DNA of 64,000 bases from Aralia elata (lineage: Eukaryota > Streptophyta > Magnoliopsida > Apiales > Araliaceae): the NCBI GenBank assembly GCA_034770075.1, contig CM068377.1, positions 56,414,275 through 56,478,274 of the forward strand. Direction: 5' to 3'. Both the position numbers and the translations under genes were made by a program. Every line of letters starts with the position of its first letter. Within the stretch, counting starts at the first letter, position 1. The notes under the pieces were generated by a model, which was not told where the DNA came from, did not search any database, and worked only from the letters and a program-made list of their open reading frames with translations. Below, one piece after another: positions 23,290-34,727 of this stretch.

Positions 23290-24842
23290 AGGAATAAGGG
23301 AAACAGTGGTGATAGTACCTTAGCCATAACTGGATCAGCACCAACAAACCAACCTACCGCCAGGACTTTCAACATAACCGTGCAACACGCCGTGCAGTCT
23401 CGCGATGTGGTATCAGGTATCATTCCGATCAATAATATAGATGCTTATGTATTGTTTGATTCAGGTGCTACTTGTTCATTTATATCTGATGACTTTTCTA
23501 AGAATTAATCTAGATTTCCCTAAGAAGGAATTAGATTACCCTTTGAACATAGAAATTGCGAATAGGGAGGTAATTCTTGTTAGGTACGTACACAAGAACT
23601 GTAAGGTGGACATTAAGGGAAACGTGATGACTGTAGATCTTATCCTAATCAAACTTGGGGAATTTGACGTTATTTTGGGAATGGATTGGCTATTCAATTA
23701 TGGGGCGATAATTAATTGCCAAAAGAAATGTATTAACCTTATGACTCCGTCAAAGGTAGTATTTTATGGCAGCAAGTCGCCTAGGCAAGCAAGTTGTCTG
23801 ACAATGATGCAGGTTGTTAAGACAAGGCTGTATGGGATACTTAGCCTACATAGTTGATACTCGAAAAGAGAGTCCGAAATTAGAAGAGATACCTGTCGTA
23901 AGGGACTTTGTAGACGTCTTTCCAGATAATTTTCCAGGATTTCCGCCAAATAGGGAAGTTGAGTTTGTAATCGATTTGGTGCCAGGAACTGCCCTAATAT
24001 TGAAAGCTCCATACCGTATGGCTCCAATAGAGATGAAGGAATTGATGGTACAACTGCAAGAACTATTAGATAAGAAGTATATCCAGCCGAGCGTATCGCC
24101 ATGGGGAGCGCCGATATTATTTGTCAAGAAGAAGGACGGATCGATGCGACTTTACATTGATTACAGAGAGTTGAACAAGGTCACAATTAAAAATAAATAC
24201 CCGTTGCCAAGAATCGACGACTTGTTTGATCAATTTAAAGGAGCTAGGTATTTCTCAAAGATAGATTTGAGGAGTGGTTATCATCAGTTGAAGGTGAGGA
24301 AGGAAGATGTACCGAAGACAGCTTTCAGGACTCGTTATGGTCACTACGAGTTTTTGGTGATGTCATTTGGTCTAACGAATGCTCCTGCAACATTCATGGA
24401 CCTAATGAGCAGGGTGTTTAAGCCGTTTTTTGATAAGTTTTTAGTAGTGTTCATCGATGATATTCTAATTTATTCCAAAACCAAGGAAAAGCATGCAGAA
24501 CATTTGAAAGCGACATTAGAAGCGTTAAGAAAAGAGAAGTTATACGCAAAGTTTTCAAAGTGTGAATTATGGATAGAGCGGGTGCAATTTCTTGGACATG
24601 TGATTGACAGTGATGGCATTTCGGTGGATCCGTCAAAAGTTGAAGTAGTGCTTAACTGGGATCGGCCAAAAACACCATCGGAAGTAAGGAGTTTTCTAGG
24701 ATTAGCAGGTTACTACAAAAGATTTATTTAGGACTTTTCCAAAATTGCGACTCCGTTAACGAATTTAACTAGGAAGGCAGTGAAGTTCGTTTGGACAGAA
24801 AAGTGTGAGAAACGTTTTCAAGAATTAAAGAAAAGGTTGAGT
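23290..24842 (+). pseudogene. pol: TK1 protease and reverse transcriptase, left part of pol
   Basis: The protease site DSGATCSFIS lies near 23458, but the frame is lost near 23500 and again near 23820 (small indels). From 23814 the RT reads cleanly: LYIDYRELNKVTIKNKYPLPRIDDL, FGLTNAPATF, and FIDDILIYS near 24450-24476 with the FIDD catalytic motif. TAG at 24729-24731 replaces the Gln of the RFIQDFS context. The reading is then cut at 24847 by insertion of TK2 and resumes at 53004 after one TSD copy. Confidence 0.92.
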
Positions 24843-26721
24843 ACGGTTGTGACGCCCCCAAATCCGGGTTACCTTAACCTCGAATTTGGTGCATCACTAT
24901 GCAACTCATACACATACTATTAACAACTAATTGCGGAATAATAGAAATATTTACATTGATATAACATAAATACTCTCGTCCCAAGTCTCGATACCAATAC
25001 AAATACCTAACATAACATAATACACAAAGTCTAATACATAAGTCCGAATACAAGACATAACTTAATACATAATCTCTAAACGAGTCTTAAAACATAGCAT
25101 AATCATAACATAGTAGGACAAAGCTAATCTGTAGCTTTGCCTTTGCCTTTATCCTTTCCCGAGCTCTCGCCTCTATGGGTAGCCACTGAAATGTTTTTAA
25201 GGAAAGCAAGGGTGAGCAACAAATTTGCCCAACAAGCACAATAACAATAAAAATGAATAACCATGAGTTAGGTTTCACAATTTCAAAGGGCTATGACGAA
25301 GATTGAATAGCTCAGGAAATAAATATGTAGATTATGAATAGAGGTTCAATACTATTCTCTATTATCACCGATGAGTCACTATGGACCGATGGATTATTAG
25401 AAAAATCTAAAGATTTCAATGATTTCAAGGTAATGAACATTCAACACTGAGTGGCCTCTATAGACCGAAAAATCTCACTAGACTTAGCAAGATTACATTG
25501 ATAACCCAAAACTGAGTGGTCATTAAGGACCAAGAACTCTTACTAGAATCACCAGCATTACACTGATAACCCAAAAATAGGTACAATAGGTGATCAGCCT
25601 AAAATACCCGGCGTTATGCATAACCCTCAAACATTCAACTTGCGCGCATGTCGGTCCCCCGACAAAAATATAATTTCCCCTTCTATGAGGGTTGTTCATC
25701 TCAGCAGATATAAAAGTCCGCACCAAAGCAATTGGTTTGGATCGCTTTCTAAATTATGGATACTGGTCTAGCCGAATCAAATGGCATCGACACTCTTCAT
25801 AAACAGTTCATGCATAATTTGAATTCAAAAGCTTTAACAGTTTATGGCAATAACGTATCTTGAACGCTTGTGCAAATATGAAAGATTGGCATAAGTATGG
25901 AATTCACACAATAATATATATATTGCGTAAATATGAACTTTGAACATTAAATAACATTCGTAAGAATATAATCGAATGAAGTTGATAAGCTCGCCTAGAA
26001 CGAGGACTAGACAAGGATTAGAAAGCTTGCTCAATACACCACATTGGTGTAATTTAGGAAAATGTAGAATATTTGTGCAATACTAACTTAAACAAGAATC
26101 AGGAAATCTACACAATATACGTCTTTTGTATAAGATAAGGAACTTGCATTCAATATAGTAAATGAATGGAGTTAGAGAACTTGCCCAACACAAGGGTTAG
26201 ACAAGGGTTAAAGAAGAACTTGCATTCAATATAAAAAAAGAATAAAGTTAAGGAACTTGCCCAACACAAGGGTTAGACAAGGGTTTAGGAAACTTGCCTT
26301 ACGCGCTGCTACTATTTGACGTTAATCGTCCTCAAATGTGTCCTACTCATTTAAACACACATTCACATACCAATTACTCTCACAATAAACACCAAACATT
26401 GGCTTACATTAATCAACACATTAAAATCATTACGAACATTGATTGCCACTACGACTACCCAAACGGGGGTCTCACTCCCCGGTGAGCGAGCGGCTGCCCA
26501 GCTCGCTGGTGAGCTGGCGGGGGAGTAGGGGGCAGCGCCCCCTGAAAGCCAAACGAAAAATGCAACTAAGCTATTCATTTTATTAAGCAAAACCTCACGG
26601 GACTAAGTCGTTTCATGCTTGGCTAACTAATTAATAGCATGCTTCGTGTGTTACTGCTTAAGAGGCTCATATACACTTGCCTCAAGCTTCAGTTCTCAAA
26701 AGAAACAACTTGGCGACTCTG

Positions 26722-27013
26722 CAGCACGGCGCAGCCGCGCTGTTTTTTGGCCTGGGAGTAGCGCGGCGCGGTCGCGCTACTCCTCCTGTAGCAAATTTCT
26801 GGTTTATTGCTTACTCTAACCAACCTCTAGATGCTTGGGGTCATTCTAACATTATACTAACATAACATACATATGTTTTGGGGTATATACAACATGCTAG
26901 GTCTATGTAAACATGCATCAAATCAATAAGACAAAGTAGCACAACTTGTCGCTTCTGCAGACCAGCGCGGTCGCGCTGGTTTTAAGCTTGGGAGTGGCGC
27001 GGCCGCGCCACTC
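26722..27013. repeat. Cluster of GC-rich palindromes in TK2 left LTR
   Basis: Near-palindromes at 26722-26742, 26756-26782 (GAGTAGCGCG...CGCGCTACTC) and 26961-26980 (ACCAGCGCGGTCGCGCTGGT), plus a perfect 22 bp palindrome at 26992-27013 (arms GAGTGGCGCGG). The surrounding LTR is AT-rich. Confidence 0.85.
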
Positions 27014-27798
27014 TGCATCCAGGGAGTTTAAAGTTTCCTGCTTCTGCAAAAACTTAGTACAAAAATTCGATTTCTCCCTCTTTGCTTCATAAACCTTATA
27101 CAACCAATACACATGACTTAAAAACATGTTTCTATTACTCCACCATGCATTATAACATCATTTCAACAATTAATCAATAACTAGTTCTCATGATCTTTAG
27201 AGAAATCATTCTCTTAGATATTAAATCAAATGGGTGGTGGGCATAGCTTGCAAATTCGTATAGGAGTAGAGTTTAATTATGCTCTAGTCCAGATTTCCAA
27301 ATGAAATCATTACCCAAAACTTCATAACACATTATGGGCATACACAAACAAGCACACAACCAACCATAAGCTAAATTTTCATCAAACTACCTAAATTGTC
27401 CAAATCAGTCCATACATGTCCAACAGTCCATTCTTGCTCCTTATGCAAAGGTTTTGATTCTCATTCATTGTTCCACTTTCATTGATTATTATTAAGGCTT
27501 TTAAAGAGTTAACAACATTCATATATATTCATGAACTAACTAAACAATTCCAGCAACATAAACTCCCACAAGCAATCAATAACAAACCAAAAACTTGTAC
27601 CAATAATGAAAATGATCTAGACTCTATATCACTAACCTCTTGAAGCTTCTTCTAGGATGCTAAGGGAATCAATGTAGCTGCTCCCACACTCCTTCTTCTT
27701 CCTCAAATCAGCCGTGCACTCACCACTCACAACTCTCACAATTTTTCAGCTTTCTAACTTAGCAACAATCAAAGGAATGGATGAATGTCAAGGGAGGA

Positions 27799-27808
27799 GT
27801 ATATATAG
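27799..27808 (-). promoter_or_regulatory. Candidate TATA box, TK2 left LTR
   Basis: CTATATATAC on the minus strand, in element orientation; the counterpart in the other LTR is at 52287-52296. Confidence 0.6.
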
Positions 27809-28314
27809 AAGGGATGAGCTGAGCTTCTTGGGTGAGTGAAGAAGTAGAATGCTGAGCATGTAGGATAAGCTCCCTATACATGGGAGGCTGGAATTTGCCT
27901 CTCCCATGTACGGGTAATCCCCCTCTCCTTCTCCCCAATTGTTCCATGCTCACTTTTGCTCTCCCAAATGTGGAATTTGTTTCAACCAATATGTTCTTAT
28001 TCCTTTGCTCCTTCTCCTCTCATCCGTGTTCTTCTTCTTCATTCAATTGCAGCTGATGATTTAACCCATTTCCCTCACGGGTCATGGGTTGGGTCGGGTC
28101 GCGGGTCACGGATCATGGGTTTGGGCCACCCTTAAGTAATTTGGGACTTCTAATTAAATCCCAATTTGGCAAAAATAAAATCCAACACTTGGATTATTAA
28201 TCAATCTCATTAACACTATGATAACAATTAGAAAATTCACAATAAACGAAAAAGACATTTTTGGGGCGAATAGTGCCCACGCGAAAAGTAACCCGCGAAT
28301 AGAATTTTAGCGAT

Positions 28315-28558
28315 TGTCGACGCCGGTAGGAATCGCTCCTTTGGTGATTATTGTTACCCTTTCCAATTTTAGCCTTTTGGTTTAGATGATTCTTTTGGAA
28401 AAGGGTCGGCATTAATGTCGACGGGGTTTTGAAAGATCGCTTTTTATGATGAGCCAATTTGACCAGAGTTGCCAGTTGGTATATTGGAAATGGATGTACC
28501 AACTCATCCGAGTTTTCGTTTTTTATAAATCGCTGGCTCATATGTGACTCCGAATTAA
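28315..28558 (-). repeat. OG2 terminal LTR fragment (U5 end)
   Basis: Near-duplicate of 28611-28855. Both begin TGTCGACGCCGG on the + strand and run to the GACTCCGAATTAA region. Minor differences include GTAGGAATCG against GAGGAATCG. Confidence 0.93.
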
Positions 28559-28608
28559 CTGGTCTGTGAAACCAGAGATTCTGGGTTCGTTCCCCAGCAC
28601 AGTCGCCA
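28559..28608 (+). other. tRNA-Arg-like 3' half fused to LTR (not a functional tRNA gene)
   Basis: On the + strand this folds as a tRNA from the anticodon arm onward: stem CTGGT/ACCAG (28559-28563, 28571-28575) with loop CTGTGAA, variable AGATT, T-stem CTGGG/CCCAG (28581-28585, 28593-28597) with loop TTCGTTC, acceptor strand CACAGTC, discriminator G and CCA at 28606-28608. It matches my memory of plant tRNA-Arg(ACG). The D arm and 5' acceptor strand are missing. Loop position 58 (28590) is T rather than A. Confidence 0.82.
28591..28608 (-). promoter_or_regulatory. OG2 primer binding site
   Basis: TGGCGACTGTGCTGGGGA on the minus strand, two bases from the LTR end at 28611. It is the same site type as at 1161-1178 with three changes. 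Confidence 0.85.
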
Positions 28609-28610
28609 GC

Positions 28611-30507
28611 TGTCGACGCCGGGAGGAATCGCTCCTTTGGTGATTATTGTTACCCTTTCCAATTTTAGCCTTTCGGTTTAGATGATTCTTTTGGAAAAGG
28701 GTCGGAATTAATGTCGACGGGGTTTTGAAAGATTGTTTTTTATGATGAGCCAATTTGACCAGAGTCGCCAGTTGGTATATTGGAAATGGATGTACCAACT
28801 CAATCGAGTTTTCATTTTTTATAAATCGCTGGCTCATATGTGACTCCGAATTAATTGGTCTGCGAACCGAGATTCATAGAGTTCGGGGGCTTGCTTAAGT
28901 GAGGGGAAGGTGTTAGGCACCCCCCGACTTCCGTGAAACACGGTTACCGCAATCTTGATGCTTTTCCTATCCTTTTAATTCTCAAAATATGTGTGTGTAT
29001 GCGTGTGTGTGTGCCTATGTGAATATGGTGGTGGGCTTACATGAAGAAACCAATTGGGTTTATCAAAAAGTCGTGTTTTTCTTTTGGGAATGCTTTAGAA
29101 TATCCTTCGGTTTATACGAGAAAGCTTTACGAGAAAATGTTTGATTTTAATTGTCAAAACTGTGAGATTGCATTAGGTGTTGTTTTGGCAAGACAAGAGT
29201 TTTTCTAAATCTTTGTCAAAATAGGAATCGAGATCTATACATTGCTTTCATAACTCAAATGATGGGCAACCTCTAGGATCTCTTTAACCCTATGCACAAG
29301 GATTTAATAAAACATTATTTATTTTCATAAAACCATTTCTTGTGACATTTGAAATGATCTTTCTTTCGCCTTCTCGTTAAAAGGAATCGACATTCATTAG
29401 CACTCCCAATTTTTAGCCTCGTGATTCTAATAACCTAATTTGATTGGTTTTATGGAAATCTTATCGTTTAGCTTTGAAATCAATTTCGTGTCATAAATCA
29501 AATCAAGCATTAAAATGCGTTGGGGCTATTCATGGGCATGTGAGCCATCAAAATAACCCCAAACGCCCACAAACACATATTTTCACTATTACGGGGCCTT
29601 AAACACGATTCTCGCCTTGGCGTCATTTTAAGGCCCGACGGTTACATACTTTCAATGAAAACTACATCACTCCTACTAACTACATCAAAAGACGTCCATC
29701 ATCGGATTTGGACCACGGGGTCGCGTTCCTAGGCTCACATCTAAAATTACTACATCACTATAACGAGCTAAAAATCATCAAATGGATATCATCGTGCCTT
29801 TAGGAAGAATTTCGTTCCATTTGGAACCTTCACTAATAGTCCTCCATCCATGGATTCACCATAATATACAAGTAAAACTACATTTGATATAACCCAAATG
29901 ACCAAAAGTTTAACAAAATGATATAACAAAAATGCTGTAAAAGAGGGATTTTCACATTGCAAATGACACCACAATTCGTATAAACTCGTATATTAATTAG
30001 AGTAGAGAAAGTATATGATACAATCTAACAATAGGGATATAAATCCTCACTTTTTTCTCTCTTTTTTCTCCCTAACTCGCTGCTATTGTTGCTATTTTCC
30101 TCCTCTCTCCCAATTCTTCTACTTCTGCCAACTCCCCTGTATGCAATGAAGAAATGACCTGAAATAGGCTGGCTAAGGGCAGCCGCAGATTGATCTGCGG
30201 CTGGCCGAAGATTGATCTACGGCTGGCCGAAGATTGATCTGCGGTTGGCCTTGGTTTCCCCGCGCCCGCCGCGCACTTCAGCCGCTCAGCCGCCCGCCGC
30301 GCACTTCAATTATTTTAATCATTGGCCGCAGATCAATCCGCGGCTGGGTGAGCTGATTTTCTCGATTTTCGGGCTACACCTCGATTCTCGTGTTGTGACG
30401 TCGGTTTTCGCCGACAGGCTTGTATTTTGCAGTCTGGGAATTATTGGGAGACGTGCCACATCCTTTGGGAATGCTCATTTCGGACGGCCTTGTTGTCCCA
30501 TCGGTTT
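28611..30507 (-). repeat. OG2 full LTR, larger piece
   Basis: Together with 44523-44656 this gives about 2.03 kb, the full family length. Contains a TG run (28988-29015), the AT-rich leader-side sequence and GCCGCAGAT palindromes at 30182-30201 and 30325-30344. The small ORFs in it are not supported. Confidence 0.93.
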
Positions 30508-31386
30508 TGTAATGTCCGAGAATTTTAGACACTGTATCAAATTTATTTTTATAAATAAATTCATTTTATGCAATTTTATAAATTTAACTGGATCCACGTA
30601 AGTAGTATTATTCGAATTTATAATTTATCCTAATATTTAATTTCAAGAAAATTGGGGAATTAATTTGCGTTACTATTATCGGATCTAAATAATTCTCATG
30701 AAGAACTATTGTTGAAATAAATATTATAAATAGTTAATTAATTTAGTAATTGGTTCAATTTAAATGTTAGGAGAATAATGTTGGTAATTTTAATAAACAA
30801 GTTGGGCTGTGTTCTTTTATTTCAATTGACCCAAAATTTTAATTGGCAAAGCCCAAATTTCCGTTTGTATTCTTCTCTTGGGCCACCTTTTTGATTATTC
30901 CATCCGGCCCAATCTCAATTGGGTAAGCCCAATTGCCCTCCTACCGGGTCGAACCCATTTTGACCGGGTTGGATCCGTTCCCTTTGGGGTTATCAGTAGC
31001 CAAATTGGGGGGGGGGGGGAGTTTGATCGGTGAGATAACTTGGGGAAAGCCGAGCAAAAGCGACTCAAAGCCCTAAATCAATCAATCAACTGAAACCCTC
31101 AATCGAGCGAGGCAGAGGAGATGGGAAAAAGGGGATGGTGTGACGGCACGACAGCGCAAAGGAAACCGGCGGCACGACTGGGAACGGGGCAGCGACCAAG
31201 CGCTCGACGAACGGACCAACGGTCCCTGAATTTCGGTGACACGACTAGGCGTAGACGCGTGTGGCTCGAGATTGGCCGGCCGGCGCTAGCTGTGAGGGGT
31301 TGGTCGATTACTGTCACTCGTTCCTACCGGCAGTCTTTGGTTAATCAAATGGGGTAATACCCCATTTAATTGGGTAAACGAAGCAC

Positions 31387-31393
31387 TATAAAT
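31387..31393 (+). promoter_or_regulatory. TATA box of TK3 5' LTR
   Basis: TATAAAT in CACTATAAATTGAACCC, the best TATA context in the LTR. The transcription start is probably about 30 bp downstream. The same motif is at 41412-41418 in the 3' LTR. Confidence 0.7.
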
Positions 31394-32461
31394 TGAACCC
31401 TCATTCCCATACCATAGCTGCCGATTCTTCCCCTGTTCTGTGAGTTCCAAATTAAAAATAGAGATTTAAGGTTCGAATAGAGTGTGAATGTCCGGCTGGG
31501 TCAACTATTTTGGACGACGACGGAGAACGGCAAGTCGAATCACTCGAAGGTATACCGAACTATGATAGTTTTAGGTTTGGTACAAATTTTCCTTCCCTAT
31601 TTCCTTCTTCTGTAACCAAATTAGTGCTGCCAGTTTAGTGGATTGGGTTCTTGGAAAATCTCTATAATTAGTTGGTATTGCTGACTATATTAATTTGGTT
31701 AATTGGAAATTTTTTCTGTGATTTGGATTTGTATGGTTCCCCTGTTTGGGATTGTACTATTTTGGGATTTGAATATACAATGATATTGTGTTGTGTTCCT
31801 CTGTTTATTGTAATTGAAGTATATCTTTCTTTCTTTTGGAAATCTGTGTATGGAATCCTTGGCGTGCTTAATCGATTCTGTTAATATTGTGGGAAGTCTG
31901 GGAATGAAATCCCTTGTTCGTTTAATTAATTTTGTTGCCAAATTCTTGTACTGTGTTGGGAAATTGTTAATGGTGAGCCCTAAGGGTTCTAGCAGTTGGT
32001 GATATTAGTTGTACTAAACATCTAATTTGGGATTGTATTTAAACATCTAGTATGGTATTGTGTTAAACCTTGTTGGGAATCTGGTGTTAATGAACTTTAA
32101 AAGTTCTGACAGTCGATTAGGTGCTGTATATATAGGTTAATATCAAATTTGTAATGCCCAGTGAGTGTTTGGTTTAATGCTTAAGCCAGTTTTGTTGGGT
32201 GTATGATAGTATTGTCTGTTGTGGGTAGTGCTGGTAAACATACAATTGATAAGCTGGAACAGGGGAGTATATATGCATATAGGCAGAACTCTGCCAAAAT
32301 TTCCTTGTAGCTGGGTAATGAGCTGTTAGCTAATTCAATAATCGAATAGCTACTTGCTGTTTCAATAATAAATAGCAAATAAGATAATAAGTGTTTAAGC
32401 TATTATTCAGTTGACTTTAAAAAAAATAAAAATAAAAATAAAAATAAAAATAAAAATAAAA

Positions 32462-32489
<28 letters not shown>

Positions 32490-32499
<10 letters not shown>

Positions 32500-32845
32500 T
32501 TTAATTATTATTTAATAATAATAATAATTAAATATGAATGAAGTTAATAAAATAATTATTTATTATTTGTTAATAAATAATAAATAAAGGTAATAAATAT
32601 TTAATTATTATTTAATAATAATAATAATTAAATATGAATAAAATTAATAAAATAATTATTTATTATCTATAAATAATAAATAAAGATAATAAATATTTAA
32701 TTTTTATTTAGTAATAATAATAATTAAATATGAATAAAGTTAATAAAATAGTTATTTATTATTAATAAATAGTAAATAAAGGTACTAAGTATTTGATTAT
32801 TATTTAATAATGATAATAATTAAGTATGAATAAAGTTATTGAATA
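32490..32845 (+). repeat. AT-rich tandem repeats in TK3 5' LTR
   Basis: About four copies of a roughly 100 bp unit containing ATATTTAATTATTATTTAAT, AATTAAATATGAAT and TTAATAAAATAATTATTTATT, preceded by (AAAAT)n and (AAT)n. The copy in the 3' LTR is at about 42510-42860. Confidence 0.9.
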
Positions 32846-34500
32846 AGGAGGAAATTAACTACTTAATCATTAATGAAATAATGATTAAGTATAAGGGAGA
32901 TTTATAAGTTAAATATTTAGCTGTGGCCCTTTAAAAAAAAAAAGATAATAAACACTTGGTGATTATTAATATTAAATAATAATTAAGTGTGTAACTTTAT
33001 ACATTAATTAATGTTGCATAAAGAACAAGGGTAATAATTACTAAATTACCCTAAGGTAAATAGTAATTAAGAGTAAATCAACAAAGAAACTGATCAATGG
33101 TTTTCTGTTATCTTTAAACCCAATAAATTTATTTTATAAGGATTGTTAAACCATACCTAGATACAATTAAAGGTAATAAATTGAGCATTCAAATGATAGT
33201 AATCATGATTAGCTAACAATTGTTTTTAATAGCTAAAGATCATCAATAATTTTCTGTCAGCTAATGTTAATTAGTAATTAAATATAGGTGATGAATTTTA
33301 CCTGTTGAGTAAAAGGTATAGTAAGAGGTGCCAATATACAACTGTTAATTGATAAATCGACTTTACCCGATGATAGGTCACTCGAGAGCAATTAATTAAA
33401 GCTAGACTTTATCTGTAGCTGAGCGAACAGGCAAGTCCTCTATCCCGAATTTTGATTTCTGCAAGTTCCTAACCCTAAACTTCTTACATTATTGCAAGTT
33501 CTTTTTTACTCAACTTTTACATTGAGCAAATTTCTAAGCCTTATGCACTATTTCTAATTCGTGCAAAAAGGTATATATATACTGTTGCAAGTTATACTTT
33601 AAGCTTGAGTTTTTATCTCCAAGCATGCCTTAAGTGGTCTAATTACTTTCAAAATTATTCCACATCTGTATATTTATCGACATTCGCACTCGTGCATTTG
33701 AAATTCGTATATTTAAATTCAGGAATTTATAAACCATTCATGGTTAAGTCTGAACCATTGTTCGGTCAGACAAAGTATGTGAAATTTATAAAAGCTATCC
33801 GAACCAATCAATGGTGAGGATTCTTAGACTGTATGAACACCCCTTTATTTATAGGGGAGTACCCCACGTACCGTATATAAGGTACAAATAGCAGAATTAA
33901 ATGTTATGCATATACATCGGGTACGCGAGGCTGATCCCCTCAAGTACGTTATTCTGTAGCCAGTAACCAGAGGGTCAACCAGCTATTGACTCCTCTGGAA
34001 GTTATCGTTCAAAGTCTATTTGACTATCAATTGTTCTAAAAGCATTTAATGTTCTTGCTTCTGATTATTCTATTGATGAAATCCTTTTAATATTCCTTCA
34101 TCATGATATATCTTTATTGTTGCACATTAAACTTGCTGGGCAAACTCGTTGCTCATTCTTGCTATATCATGACTTCATTGCAGCTAAACCCGAGACGTCA
34201 GGGAAGAACAAAGGGAAAGAAAAGATGAAATGATAAACGTCTCGTAGCTGATTTTAGATTCATGTGTTAGTTAATTTTCTGTTAATGTAATTTAAACCCT
34301 GCTAGCTATTTAGGGTATGGATTATGTAAACGTTTAAGGTTATTCGTATTCTGGGACTAGTAACACCTTGTAATGAACAACGTATGTTTATTATATTCCG
34401 CACTTTTAGATATCATATGTTGTTAAAGGTGAATGTTTGTTTTGGATCGTGATGACCAGATCCGGGTATTTGGAGACCCGAATTTGGGGGCGTCACAGGT

Positions 34501-34512
34501 TGGTATCAGAGC
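34501..34512 (+). promoter_or_regulatory. TK3 primer binding site (initiator Met tRNA)
   Basis: TGGTATCAGAGC, a perfect plant initiator-Met type site, three bases after the LTR end. Confidence 0.95.
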
Positions 34513-34727
34513 TGTAGGTTATAAACTTTAGGATTGCGAAACCTAGGTTATAACCTTCATAGTAAACTCGTATCGAGTATTAGGAGATAAATCGAGGAGA
34601 TTTATCATATGTGGTTTTGATGAATTGGGGAATTCATCGAGTCGAGTAGTACCCAATGAAATATAACTTCATTTCTTCAATGAATATATTTTATTGTTGT
34701 ACTAATGTTAGTTTTGTGTGTTGTAGG

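Larger units (their letters stand above)
24848..28314 (-). repeat. TK2 3' LTR, left piece
   Basis: Begins TGTGACGCCCCC and aligns with 49325-52807. Interrupted after GCGAT at 28310-28314, where OG2 inserted. Holds GC-rich palindromes (26722-27013) and a TATA box on the minus strand. ORFs in it recur in the other LTR and are not genes. Confidence 0.95.
30508..34497 (+). repeat. TK3 5' LTR
   Basis: TGTAATGTCCGAG...GGCGTCACA. Contains a TATA box, an (AAAAT)n and (AAT)n tract near 32425-32500 and an AT-rich tandem array at 32490-32845. ORFs such as 31672-31884 recur identically in the 3' LTR and look like chance. Confidence 0.97.

Noticed and set aside
26711..26722. A second Ogre-type primer site (TGGCGACTCTGC)
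   Set aside because: It is inside the TK2 LTR, in both copies, with no LTR end beside it; chance similarity.
28559..28608. tRNA gene
   Set aside because: Only the 3' half is present, CCA is encoded and directly followed by retrotransposon LTR, so it is a captured primer copy.
28315..28905. Simple tandem duplication of the LTR end
   Set aside because: The two copies are separated by a primer site and tRNA-like sequence, and the whole unit has one TSD, so it inserted as one molecule.
31672..31884. Small hydrophobic protein gene
   Set aside because: It lies inside the TK3 LTR, recurs at 41697-41909 in the other LTR and has no family match; same for 31814-32002 and 32181-32378.
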